The position numbers and the translations under genes were made by a program. From Cryobacterium sp. HLT2-28 (GTDB taxonomy: Bacteria; Actinomycetota; Actinomycetes; Actinomycetales; Microbacteriaceae), in assembly GCF_004402495.1 (NCBI RefSeq), contig NZ_SOFH01000017.1, positions 62,001-126,000 on the forward strand: DNA of 64,000 bases. Reading direction: 5' to 3'. This document shows positions 8,515 to 16,478 of the stretch, in pieces (position 1 is the first letter of the stretch; the number at the start of each line of letters is the position of its first letter). The notes beneath the pieces are model-generated. The model ran no database searches. It saw only the letters and a list, made by a program, of their open reading frames with translations, and had not been told where the DNA came from.

Positions 8515-8976
8515 CTAGCTGGCCGCGCCCTCGATCGCGATCTGGCTCCGGCAGGCTCCGCAGAGTCCGGTAAAGGTGACCTCCGCAGCGAGAACCGTAA
8601 AGCCAGAGGTGTCGGACGGGGTGAGGCACGGGGCCGCTCCGATGACGCAGTCGACATCTTTCAGGTCCCCGCAGCGCACGCAGAGAATGTGGTGGTGATT
8701 GTCACCGACACGGTACTCAAACCGTGCGGGTGAGCCGGCGGGGTCAACGCGACGCACAAGACCCGCGGAGGTGAATGCAGCCAGAACTCCGTACACGGCT
8801 TGCACCGAAGTGCCCGGCAGCTCGGGGCGCACACTCGCGAACACTTCATACGCGCTGGAGTGCGGCGCACTCTGCAGTGTCTTCAGGACGGCCAGTCGTG
8901 GAGCGGTGACTTTCAGCCCAGCCGCTCGCACCGCGTCGGCCAGGCTGGCCGAACCGAGGGAATCTGAATGCGTCAT
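8515..8976 (-). CDS. furA: Fur-family transcriptional regulator, FurA/PerR type
   Basis: This 153-residue regulator has an N-terminal winged helix (about 12-80, GLKVTAPRLAVLKTL) and a metal-binding dimerisation domain. Metal-ligand signatures are GDNHHHILC (His94-His96) and the structural zinc pairs Cys99-x2-Cys102 and Cys139-x2-Cys142. The DVDC..GAAPCLTPSD..GF segment resembles mycobacterial FurA, the redox-sensing repressor linked to katG. No catalase gene follows here; the next gene encodes the G-x-Y-V repeat protein. A perfect dyad overlaps its own promoter (8998-9012), so autoregulation is likely. Confidence 0.9.
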   Translation of the reverse strand: MTHSDSLGSASLADAVRAAGLKVTAPRLAVLKTLQSAPHSSAYEVFASVRPELPGTSVQAVYGVLAAFTSAGLVRRVDPAGSPARFEYRVGDNHHHILCVRCGDLKDVDCVIGAAPCLTPSDTSGFTVLAAEVTFTGLCGACRSQIAIEGAAS

Positions 8977-8997
8977 TTCGATAACACTACAGGTTGT

Positions 8998-9012
8998 TTT
9001 GATAATATCAAA
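8998..9012 (-). promoter_or_regulatory. Fur-type operator overlapping the furA promoter
   Basis: TTTGATAATATCAAA is a perfect palindrome (7-bp arms, 1-base centre), AT-rich in a GC-rich background. It lies 22-36 bases upstream of the furA ATG. Read on the minus strand it contains a TATTAT -10-like hexamer, so bound repressor would cover the promoter. Confidence 0.7.
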
Positions 9013-9203
9013 TCTAGTCGGTGATCCGGTGCCTCGTGCCGGTTGGGTCTACCCTGCCAACGGTGCCGCTCAGGCAGCGCACAGGCGGGAATTCCCGCCC
9101 TCGCGGGTGGATATCCCGTAGACGCGTCGGTGACGACGGAGATCCTGGTCGAAGACTTGCCCCAGCCCGGTTGAGCGAATCGCACACGCGGTGGTCCTGG
9201 AGC

Positions 9204-9479
9204 GTCGTCGATCTCCTCGTCAACAACGCGGGGAATGTGCGCGCGGGGAGGCTTGAGTTGAGATGCGGGTGTCCACTCGATGATCGATCTTGATCTCACC
9301 GCCCCTATCCTGTTGACCAAGACCCTGTTATCCACGCTCCTTCGGAATTGGGAGGGGCGCGGCAGCATCCTCTTGAACGTTTCCAGTGGGATTGCGCTCG
9401 TCGGATGCCGTTCTACGCGATCTATGCGGCAACGAAGTCGGGCATCGCGCAGTTTGGCGAGTCGCTTCGAGACATCCGG
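9204..9479 (+). pseudogene. Fragmented short-chain dehydrogenase/reductase gene
   Basis: Three consecutive pieces of one SDR lie in three reading frames: VVDLLVNNAGNVRAGRLEL (from about 9204), then MIDLDLTAPILLTK...GSILLNVSSGIALVG (from 9280), then MPFYAIYAATKSGIAQFGES (from about 9408). They hold the NNAG motif, the catalytic Ser region and the YxxxK catalytic pair in the right order. At least two frameshifts are therefore needed, and both the Rossmann start and the C-terminus are missing. The fragment ends where an antisense photolyase fragment begins. Confidence 0.8.
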
Positions 9480-9752
9480 TGCCGGACCTGCGCCCGCGTT
9501 CCAGACCTCCCGCAACGACAGCAACCCGTGGCGGATGTAGGGCGACAGCCGGGACGCACCGCAAGCCGATTCCGGAAGCACCTGGTTGCGCGTCGCGGCA
9601 TACCCTGCCACGTCGAACGCGTTGAGCGCAGCATCCGCAACGGTTTGGCCACCCCGGATGTCGGGACTCGCCCGGACGCGATCACTCACGGGGTGCGACA
9701 GGTAGCGTTCGACAACGGCCTCCGGCGAGATCCCGGCAAGGGAGATGATCAC
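9468..9752 (-). pseudogene. Truncated deoxyribodipyrimidine photolyase/cryptochrome gene
   Basis: The minus-strand frame gives YLSHPVSDRVR, IRGGQTVADAALNAF, GYAATRNQVLPE and SRLSPYIRHGLLSLREVW. This matches the start of the FAD-binding domain of photolyases, which use light to split pyrimidine dimers. The homology stops abruptly at about 9468. The remaining FAD-binding helices and the N-terminal antenna domain are absent, and the frame runs on through antisense SDR sequence. It is a relic, apparently joined to the SDR relic by a rearrangement. Confidence 0.75.
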
Positions 9753-9987
9753 CGGTCGATTCTCAGTTGCGGAAAGGAAGAAATACCAATGTCGAACCGG
9801 GTTTGCACCTCGACCATCTCGGGTGCACTCCCTGCCCCCGCCCGACTCTCTCCCCCGCCTCGGGACCCATTATTGAGGGTGCGCCAACTTTCTGTGGCCA
9901 TTGATCGTGGCGGCATCCGAAGATTGGCCGGCCGCCCCTAAACCCTCGCGGGCGGCGCTTGCCGCTTCGCCCCCGGGCTGGCACGCT

Positions 9988-10968
9988 ATGGAGATGGAAT
10001 CTTCGTCCGCCGTCGTGCGCGTGCGCGACCTGCACAAGTCTTATGGGAGTTTCGAGGCCGTCAAGGGAATCAACTTCGACATCCACCCAGGTGAAACGTT
10101 CGCTTTGCTCGGCCCGAACGGCGCCGGCAAGAGCACCGTGATCGAGATCCTCGAGGGCTACCGCGACCGCAGTTCCGGCGAGGTGAGCGTGCTCGGCGCA
10201 GACCCGCAACGCGGTGGACTTGACTGGAAGGCGCGCTTGGGCGTCGTGCTGCAGTCCACCGGCGAGAGCGGCGCCGTGACTGTGACCGAGCAGCTCAGCC
10301 ACTTCGCCGGCCTCTACCCCAATCCGCGCGGCGTCGCGGAGGTCATCGCCGCCGTAGGCCTCGAGGAGAAGGCGAAGACCCGCATCAGCCGCCTCTCCGG
10401 CGGGCAACGCCGGCGAGTGGATGTCGCACTCGGCATCATCGGTCGGCCGGAGCTTCTGTTCCTCGACGAACCGACCACGGGGTTCGACCCCGAGGCGCGG
10501 CATCAGTTCTGGGACCTGGTGCGCCGGCTCAAGGCGGAGGGCACCACCATCCTGCTCACCACGCACTATCTCGACGAGGCCGCCCAGCTGGGCGACCGAG
10601 CCGGGGTGATCAACGGCGGACGGCTGATCGACATCGGAGCCATCGACGAGATCGGCGGCGCCGAGGCGCGGGTGCCGCTCGTGCGCTGGCGGGACGCCCA
10701 CGGAGTAATCAAAGAAATTCGCACCGATCGGCCCGGCCAGGTGGTGGCCGAGCTGGTCGGCGCCGCGGGCGCAGAACCTGTCGACCTCGAGGTGATCCGG
10801 CCCAGTCTGGAGGCCGTGTACCTCGGCCTCGTTCGCGGGGCGACCGATCAAATCCGTGGCGAGGAGGATGCCGGCAAGCAGTCGGACGACCGCGATACGG
10901 CCACTGGCCGGGTGGCAGCCGACGAGTTGGCGGCCGACGAGACGACGGTCACGGAGGCGCATTCATGA
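9988..10968 (+). CDS. ABC transporter ATP-binding protein, DrrA-like
   Basis: This 326-residue ATPase energises an ABC-2 exporter with the next gene. It has the Walker A motif GPNGAGKST (42-50), Q-loop Gln89, signature LSGGQ (136-140), Walker B LLFLDE (156-161) with Glu161, and H-loop His193 (TTHYLDEA). The C-terminal domain of about 100 residues is typical of DrrA/daunorubicin-resistance-type ATPases. The start is placed at 9988, but an ATG two codons later is equally possible. Neither has a strong ribosome site. The stop codon overlaps the ATG of the permease gene. Substrate unknown: drugs, lipids or peptides are typical of the family. Confidence 0.9.
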   Translation: MEMESSSAVVRVRDLHKSYGSFEAVKGINFDIHPGETFALLGPNGAGKSTVIEILEGYRDRSSGEVSVLGADPQRGGLDWKARLGVVLQSTGESGAVTVTEQLSHFAGLYPNPRGVAEVIAAVGLEEKAKTRISRLSGGQRRRVDVALGIIGRPELLFLDEPTTGFDPEARHQFWDLVRRLKAEGTTILLTTHYLDEAAQLGDRAGVINGGRLIDIGAIDEIGGAEARVPLVRWRDAHGVIKEIRTDRPGQVVAELVGAAGAEPVDLEVIRPSLEAVYLGLVRGATDQIRGEEDAGKQSDDRDTATGRVAADELAADETTVTEAHS

Positions 10969-11837
10969 GCGACGCCACCACAGCCGCCGCCCGCCGCCCG
11001 GTCGACGGCATGCGGATGCGGCGCCCCGGCCTGCTCGGGCTCGGCGCCTCCCGCGTGGTCTACGAGACCCGGATCTACTTCCGCAGCCCCGACAGCGTTT
11101 TCTTCACCTTCCTGTTCCCGTTCATCATGCTGGGCATCTTCACGGCGGCGTTCGGGGCTCGGGGCAATATCGGCGAGGCGCCGGACGGCACCGGCGGCAT
11201 CAGCGTGGGTGCGTACTACCTGCCAGGAATGCTCGCCGCGGGCATGCTGCTCTCCGGGGTGCAAAACCTCGCGGTGGACATCGCCGGGGAGAAGGGGGAC
11301 GGCACCCTCAAACGCCTCGGCGGCACGCCGTTGTCCCCGCTGAGCTACTTCATCGGCAAGATCGGCATGGTACTGGTCACGGGCACGATTCAGGCGGCGC
11401 TGCTGATGCTCGTTGCACGTTTTGTGCTGAACATCGACCTGCCGACCGACCCGGACACCTGGCTGACCTTCGCCTGGGTCTTCCTGTTCGGAACGATCAC
11501 CTGCGCCTTCCTGGGCATCGCACTGTCTGCGCTCCCACGCTCGGGAAGGAGCGCAACGGCCGTGGTCATCCCAATCGTGCTGATCCTGCAGTTCATCTCC
11601 GGTGTCTACCTGCAGTTCTACCTTCTGCCGGAGTGGATGCAGAACCTGGCGAGCGCGTTTCCCCTGAAGTGGATGGCGCAGGGCATGCGCGCAGTGTTCC
11701 TGCCGGAGAGCTTCGCCAACCTGGAGCAGTCGGGCTCGTTCGACCTCCCTCTGGTGGCGCTCAACCTCGGCATCTGGCTCGTGGTCGGGCTCGTGCTCAG
11801 CAGAGTCACGTTCCGGTGGATCCGGAAGGACGCCTGA
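10965..11837 (+). CDS. ABC-2 type transporter permease
   Basis: This 290-residue membrane protein has six hydrophobic segments in the ABC-2 layout. The first falls near VFFTFLFPFIMLGIFT, and a GEKGDGTLKRLGGTPLS cytoplasmic coupling motif is typical of DrrB-like permeases. The start overlaps the preceding ATPase gene (ATGA), so translation is coupled. The pair probably exports a hydrophobic compound. The adjacent convergent two-component system with PspC domains suggests an envelope-stress role, which is only inference from proximity. Confidence 0.9.
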   Translation: MSDATTAAARRPVDGMRMRRPGLLGLGASRVVYETRIYFRSPDSVFFTFLFPFIMLGIFTAAFGARGNIGEAPDGTGGISVGAYYLPGMLAAGMLLSGVQNLAVDIAGEKGDGTLKRLGGTPLSPLSYFIGKIGMVLVTGTIQAALLMLVARFVLNIDLPTDPDTWLTFAWVFLFGTITCAFLGIALSALPRSGRSATAVVIPIVLILQFISGVYLQFYLLPEWMQNLASAFPLKWMAQGMRAVFLPESFANLEQSGSFDLPLVALNLGIWLVVGLVLSRVTFRWIRKDA

Positions 11838-11875
11838 GCCACGGACGCCCGGCATCCGCGCGCACACGGCGGCGT

Positions 11876-12604
11876 CTACAGCAGCTTGCGCTCGAGCGCC
11901 CAGGCCGTGAGCTCGTAGCGGGAGGACAACTGCAGCTTGCGCAGCACCGCCGACACGTGCGTCTCGACGGTCTTCGGCGAGATGAACAGGGTGCCGGCGA
12001 CCTCCCGGTAGGTGTAGCCGCGGGCGATCAGGCGCATCACCTCCTGCTCGCGGCCGGAGAGCCGGTCGAGCTCCTCCATCGTCTCTGCCATCTCGCCGGC
12101 GACCGCGCCGAAGGCGTCGAGCACGAACCCGGCCAGCTTCGGCGAGAACACGGCGTCGCCGGACGCGACCCGGCGGGCGGCCTCCGACACCTCGGCGCCG
12201 GACGCGCTCTTGGTGATGTAGCCCCGCGCGCCCGCTCGGATCACCCGCACGACGTCGTCGGCGGCGTCCGACACGCTCAGGGCCAGGAAGAGGGTGTGCG
12301 GGGCGCTGGGCGCTGCGTCGAGGATGACCTCGCCGCCGCCGCCGCCGCGACCTCCGGGCAGATGCACGTCAAGCAGCACCACCCGAGGTTGCAGCCGGGC
12401 GACGATCGTGACCGCCTCGTCGACGGTCGCGGCCTCGCCGAGCACCCTGATGCCCGCGTCGAGTTCGGCGCGCAGCCCGGAACGGAAGATCGAATGGTCG
12501 TCGACGATCACGACCGACAGGAGCGCGACATCCGCGCCAGGCCCGTCGAGCGTGGCGGATGCCTCGGCGACCGGATCGCCGGATCGCGCCTCATTGCTCG
12601 TCAT
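11876..12604 (-). CDS. LuxR/NarL-family response regulator
   Basis: This 242-residue regulator has a receiver domain (about 29-145) and a LuxR-type helix-turn-helix (about 175-240). The phospho-acceptor is Asp79 in VVLLDVHLPG, with the acidic pair Asp35-Asp36 and Lys132. The HTH reads LSGREQEVMRLIARGYTYREVA...SPKTVETHVSAVLRKLQ. An unusual glycine run (GGRGGGGGEV) follows the phosphorylation site. It overlaps the 3' end of the upstream kinase gene by 14 bases. The likely target is the dyad at 14118-14135 between kinase and PspC operons. Confidence 0.93.
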   Translation of the reverse strand: MTSNEARSGDPVAEASATLDGPGADVALLSVVIVDDHSIFRSGLRAELDAGIRVLGEAATVDEAVTIVARLQPRVVLLDVHLPGGRGGGGGEVILDAAPSAPHTLFLALSVSDAADDVVRVIRAGARGYITKSASGAEVSEAARRVASGDAVFSPKLAGFVLDAFGAVAGEMAETMEELDRLSGREQEVMRLIARGYTYREVAGTLFISPKTVETHVSAVLRKLQLSSRYELTAWALERKLL

Positions 12605-14057
12605 GGCCCTGATCCTCTGCTCCGGTTCCGGCGCCGGCTGTTGCTGCGCTGGGTGCTCCGGCGTTTGCGGTTGCGGCGCCCACGCCGATAAGCGGGGCGG
12701 ATGTCGCAGTCCCGCCGAGCGGCAGGCTCAGCAGGATCTCGGTGCCCGACCCGCCTGGGCCCGGCCGAACCGCTGCGGATCCACCGATCCGATTCATCCG
12801 CCCGATGATCGACTCGCGCACGCCGTGCCGGTCGGACGGAATGTCGGCGAGTCGGAAGCCAGGTCCCCGATCGGTGACGCTCAACGTGCTGCCGACCTTG
12901 CTCGTCTCGAGGTAGACCGAGACGGTGCCACCAGCGTGCCAGGCCGCGTTCAGCATGGCCTCGCGGGCCGCGGCGATCAGCGCATCCGGCACGACGGCCG
13001 GCGCGGTTCCGACCGTCACCACCTCGAACTGCACCGGGAAGTCGGCCTCGATCTCCCCAACGATGCGCCGAAGCGCGGCCGGCAGATCGATCGGCGCCTC
13101 GGCGGGGGCGAAGGTGCCAGAGGTGTCGGCAGGGTCTGCCGGGCGGGCCCCGCGTGCACCGGCGCCGTGCACTCCGGTGAACAACCACTCCCGCAGCTCC
13201 CGCTCCTGGGCCCGGGCCAGGCGGGCCGCGTCGCTGTGCGGGCCGGCCTTCTGCTGGATCAGCGCGAGGGTCTGCAGCACCGAGTCGTGGAGGTGCGCGG
13301 CGATCTCTGCCCGCTCAGACTCGCGAATCCGCTCCGAGCGTTCATCGGCGAGGTCGCGGGACAGCCTCACCAGCCACGGCGCGATCACGACGATCACGCC
13401 CAGCAGCACCGAAACGGATGCGACGACCACCGTCCATCCGCCCTGTTGGTCACCCGTGACGAAGAACAGCAGGATGCCGACCGCGACCAGCAACAGGGCG
13501 CCGAGCGCCCGCACGAGCAGCGCCGAGGAGTCACTTCGCGCGCCGACCCGGATGTCGGCGAACTGCCGCCAGGCGAGGGCGACGCCCGCGAGCACGACGA
13601 TTCCGGGGATCACGACGGCCAGCGGCACATTCAGGCCGAGTCGACTCGCCGCCAGTGCCGATCCGGCGGCGAGCAGGGCAAGGCCGAGCAGGATTTCGGT
13701 GACCGGGGCCGCACGCGCGGCGGTGGCGTCCGCTGACCCGACGGATGCCGCTCCACCCGAGACCTGCCCGTCGACCAGTGGACCGCCACGGTCCGGAACG
13801 CTCAGCCCACCTACTCGACCAGGTGCGGCCGCCGGCCGAGCCAGGCTCGCCTTCGGCAGGGCGCCGGAGCGCGGCGGAGTGTCGGGGATGGTCACCCAGA
13901 GCCAGGCGTAGAGCAGGGCACCCGCGCCGCCGGCCATGCTGAGCAGCACCGTGCCGACCCGCACCGCGGTCACGGGCAGCCTGGTGTGCTCGGCGAACCC
14001 GGCGCAGACGCCCGCCACCAGCCGCTGCCTCGGCCGCGTCATCCGCTCGGTTCTCAT
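12591..14057 (-). CDS. Sensor histidine kinase with N-terminal PspC domain
   Basis: This roughly 488-residue membrane kinase begins with a PspC domain (RQRLVAGVCAGFAEHTRLP and a following hydrophobic helix). Several membrane segments follow. The HisKA_3 dimerisation domain has the phospho-acceptor His in AHLHDSVLQTLALIQ. The HATPase domain holds EAMLNAAWHAGG (N box) and DRGPGF (G1 box). It should phosphorylate the overlapping LuxR-type regulator in response to envelope stress. The start is set at ATG 14057; an ATG at 14042 (MTRPRQRL) is possible. It is divergent from the PspC/LiaF-like gene. Confidence 0.9.
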   Translation of the reverse strand: MRTERMTRPRQRLVAGVCAGFAEHTRLPVTAVRVGTVLLSMAGGAGALLYAWLWVTIPDTPPRSGALPKASLARPAAAPGRVGGLSVPDRGGPLVDGQVSGGAASVGSADATAARAAPVTEILLGLALLAAGSALAASRLGLNVPLAVVIPGIVVLAGVALAWRQFADIRVGARSDSSALLVRALGALLLVAVGILLFFVTGDQQGGWTVVVASVSVLLGVIVVIAPWLVRLSRDLADERSERIRESERAEIAAHLHDSVLQTLALIQQKAGPHSDAARLARAQERELREWLFTGVHGAGARGARPADPADTSGTFAPAEAPIDLPAALRRIVGEIEADFPVQFEVVTVGTAPAVVPDALIAAAREAMLNAAWHAGGTVSVYLETSKVGSTLSVTDRGPGFRLADIPSDRHGVRESIIGRMNRIGGSAAVRPGPGGSGTEILLSLPLGGTATSAPLIGVGAATANAGAPSAATAGAGTGAEDQGHDEQ

Positions 14058-14117
14058 CTCTTCATCAAAGCACCCTGAACGACGGCTGGGGCCCAGGCAT
14101 CCGGATCTCAGGGTTGA

Positions 14118-14135
14118 ATCAGGGTCGTCCCTGAT
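14118..14135. promoter_or_regulatory. Perfect dyad between divergent kinase and PspC operons
   Basis: ATCAGGG-TCGT-CCCTGAT is a perfect 7-bp inverted repeat. Further AGGG/CCCTG half-sites lie on both sides (TCAGGG at 14108-14113, GGCCCTG at 14137-14142). It sits 35 bases before the PspC ATG and about 60 bases before the kinase start. This is a good position for autoregulation by the LuxR-type regulator. Confidence 0.6.
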
Positions 14136-14169
14136 GGCCCTGTCGCCCCGCCGGTGGTTGAGTCTAAGC

Positions 14170-15864
14170 ATGACAGCAGAGAATCCCGACTACCCCGCGA
14201 AGGGTCAGACCCCCACCAGGCCGGATCAACTCACCCGTTTCTTCGACTGGATCCGGCGCAGCGGACTCGTGCGCGGCAGCGAACGCTGGCTGGCCGGTGT
14301 CTGCGGCTCCGTCGCGGCGATAACGGGCCTCGACCCCATGATCGTGCGCGGAATCGTCGTGGTGCTGGGCGTGCTGGGTGCTCCCGTCGTGTTGCTGTAT
14401 GCGATCGGCTGGGCGCTGCTGCCGAACGTGCTCGGCCGGATCCACGCCGAGGAGGCACTCCGCGGCCGGTTCGAACCCGCGATCATCGCCATCATCGCGC
14501 TCCTCGTGCTGACCATCGCGCCGTTCAACCGCGGATTCTGGTGGGACGGTGCCCCCGGCGCCTGGGGAATGCCCGACTGGATCACCGCGACACTGAGTGT
14601 GGCGTGGGGCCTCGCCGTCGCCGCGGGAATCGTGTGGCTGATCGTCTACCTCGTGCGGCGCCGCCAGGCCGGGACCACGCCGGGCGGGCCGGCGCAGGGC
14701 GGGCCAGCACTGGGCGGGCCGGCGCCATACGGTTCTGCGCCCTATGGATCGACGCCATACGGTTCTGCCCCCTACGGATCGGCTCAGGGCGGGCCGACAC
14801 CCCCGGCGTCGCCGGACGAAACGACGATCACGACGCCACCGCCTCCCGCGGTGCGGCCGGTGCCCGCCGACCTCGGCCCGCTGACGGCCGATTCGGCCGC
14901 CGCAGCGCAGCCGACCGAGGCATTCCCTCAGGGGGCGCCGAACCAGGAGACGCCGAGCGATACGTCACCGCCCGCGGCGTACTCCACCCAGGCACCTTCC
15001 AGTCCGGCATTTTCCAGTCAGGAGTACCCCCCGCAGGGCTCCCCCATTCACGAGCAGGCCGCAGCGTGGGCGGGTCAGGAGGAGCAGAACCGGCTGCGGG
15101 CGGATCAGAACCGGGCCTGGCAGGACCAGAACAGAGTGCGGCGGGAGCAGCAACTCGCCCAGCAGTCCGAGCGTGCCGCCCGGTGGCGCGCACGCCGACC
15201 CAGCGCCGCCACCACCACGATCACGCTGGGCCTCGCTCTCCTGGCCGGCGCGATCGCCTACCTGGGCTACTCGAGCGGCGAGTGGTCGACCGGCGCATTC
15301 GTGTTCGGCCTGGCCATGGCACTCGGCCTGGTCGCCGTCGGAATCATCGTCGCCGGCATCCGCGGTCGGGAGAGCGGCGCGCTGGGCTGGATGGCCCTTC
15401 TCGCCGTGGTGGCGCTCGTGTGGGTCGGGGTTGCGCCCCAGGGAACCCAGTTCACGTTCGCCGGCAACCAGCGCTGGAACGTCGTGTCCTCCGCCGAAGA
15501 CTCCCCAACCGGCTACGCCATGGTCGCCGGCGCTCCGACCGTTGACCTCAGCGACCTGGACACGGCAACGGGACGCCAGACGAACGGTCAAACGGTCGAC
15601 GTGTGGCTCGGGTTCGGGGTCACCACCCTCGTTCTGCCGGCCCGGCGGCCGGTCGAGGTCGAGGTCCATCTTCTCGCCGGGGTGGTCGGCTCTGAATCGA
15701 CCGGCGGCGAGCCCGTGCGGGGCGGTGTGCTCATTCGGGACGTGCGCACCGTCAACGGCACGGATGCCCGGTCCGTTCCCCGCATTCGCGTCTGGTCGCT
15801 CGCCGGCCAGGTCAAATTCATCGGCGGCAGCGATGCCGGCAGCACACTCAGGAGCACCCCATGA
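14170..15864 (+). CDS. PspC-domain membrane protein with LiaF-like C-terminal domain
   Basis: The 564-residue product opens with a PspC domain (about 35-95, GSERWLAGVCGSVAAITGLD). Two more membrane segments follow. A long low-complexity linker comes next (about 165-340): GGPAQGGPALGGPAP, then YGSAPYGSTPYGS repeats, then a Gln/Glu-rich coil (EEQNRLRADQNRAWQDQ). A cluster of hydrophobic helices (about 350-425) and a C-terminal beta domain (VDVWLGFGVTTLVLP, EVEVHLLAGVV) complete it. That beta domain resembles LiaF/DUF2154-type domains of cell-envelope stress systems. It probably senses envelope damage or inhibits the neighbouring kinase. The ATG is 113 bases from the divergent kinase start. Confidence 0.85.
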   Translation: MTAENPDYPAKGQTPTRPDQLTRFFDWIRRSGLVRGSERWLAGVCGSVAAITGLDPMIVRGIVVVLGVLGAPVVLLYAIGWALLPNVLGRIHAEEALRGRFEPAIIAIIALLVLTIAPFNRGFWWDGAPGAWGMPDWITATLSVAWGLAVAAGIVWLIVYLVRRRQAGTTPGGPAQGGPALGGPAPYGSAPYGSTPYGSAPYGSAQGGPTPPASPDETTITTPPPPAVRPVPADLGPLTADSAAAAQPTEAFPQGAPNQETPSDTSPPAAYSTQAPSSPAFSSQEYPPQGSPIHEQAAAWAGQEEQNRLRADQNRAWQDQNRVRREQQLAQQSERAARWRARRPSAATTTITLGLALLAGAIAYLGYSSGEWSTGAFVFGLAMALGLVAVGIIVAGIRGRESGALGWMALLAVVALVWVGVAPQGTQFTFAGNQRWNVVSSAEDSPTGYAMVAGAPTVDLSDLDTATGRQTNGQTVDVWLGFGVTTLVLPARRPVEVEVHLLAGVVGSESTGGEPVRGGVLIRDVRTVNGTDARSVPRIRVWSLAGQVKFIGGSDAGSTLRSTP

Positions 15865-16256
15865 CCGATTCCGAGAACTCGACCCCGACCGTGGATCCGA
15901 CCGTGGATCCAACGCCGACCGCGACCGAGAACCCGACCGTAGACAGTGCGTCCGTGCCGGATGCCGCGACGCTCCCGTTCCAGACCCTGCCTAATGCGTC
16001 AGCGACACTTCCGTTCCCGACGATGCCGGAGGCCGTCGCGCCGCCAGCCGGGTCGTCGACCACGCCCCGACGGAATCCCCTGTTCGGCACCATCCTGTGG
16101 GGAACCCTCGCGCTCGCATTCGCCGGGTTCATGGTGTTTCGCACCCTGGTACCTGGCTCGATGGACCCCTCGCTGTGGCTGCTCGGCGGCGTGATCGCGA
16201 CGGGTCTCGTGCTCGTCGTCGCCGGAGTGGCGGCGGCGATGCGGCACCCGTCCTGA
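15861..16256 (+). CDS. Small two-helix membrane protein of the PspC operon
   Basis: The 131-residue product overlaps the PspC gene by ATGA and so belongs to its operon. The N-terminal 70 residues are Thr/Pro-rich with short repeats (TVDPTVDPTPTATENPTVD; ATLPFQTLP and ATLPFPTMP) and look disordered. Two hydrophobic helices follow (FGTILWGTLALAFAGFMVF and LWLLGGVIATGLVLVVAGVA). No family is recognised. The layout suggests an accessory membrane partner of the PspC/LiaF-like protein. Confidence 0.75.
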   Translation: MTDSENSTPTVDPTVDPTPTATENPTVDSASVPDAATLPFQTLPNASATLPFPTMPEAVAPPAGSSTTPRRNPLFGTILWGTLALAFAGFMVFRTLVPGSMDPSLWLLGGVIATGLVLVVAGVAAAMRHPS

Positions 16257-16280
16257 TCGCACGGCCACCGGCATCCGCCC

Positions 16281-16474
16281 CGCAGGCGCCCGCCGGCGCC
16301 CGCAGGCGCCCGCCGGCATCCCTCACCCGCCGGGCCGAGATGCTCGCGGCGCACCCTGCGGAAGCCGGCGCACGTTCTAACGCGCGCCCGCTTCCTCAAC
16401 CTGCGCCGCGAGCATGTACCGAGACGAGCGAGCCCGCGCGACGAGCGAGCCCGCGCGACGAGCGAGCCCGCGCG
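16281..16474. repeat. Two short GC-rich tandem repeats
   Basis: A 20-bp unit (CGCAGGCGCCCGCCGGCGCC) occurs twice in tandem at 16281-16317. A 17-bp unit (ACGAGCGAGCCCGCGCG) occurs three times head to tail at 16424-16474, ending 4 bases before the murB stop codon. No gene is seen in 16257-16478, which separates convergent operons. Confidence 0.85.
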
Positions 16475-16478
16475 ACGG

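Noticed and set aside
8388-8657. An N-terminal extension of the YV-repeat protein to 172 residues
   Set aside because: The extension overlaps the furA 3' end, is Arg/Ser/Pro-rich shadow sequence and lacks a ribosome site. The ATG at 8387 with AAAAGGAC is better.
9021-9203. Open frames between furA and the SDR relic
   Set aside because: None shows a recognisable motif or ribosome site. The stretch holds only imperfect inverted repeats (around 9087-9119) with no clear role.
16281-16474. Short tandem repeats considered as a CRISPR array
   Set aside because: Units are 17-20 bp with no spacers between them, and no cas genes are present. They are simple GC-rich tandem repeats. No CRISPR array was seen anywhere in the window.
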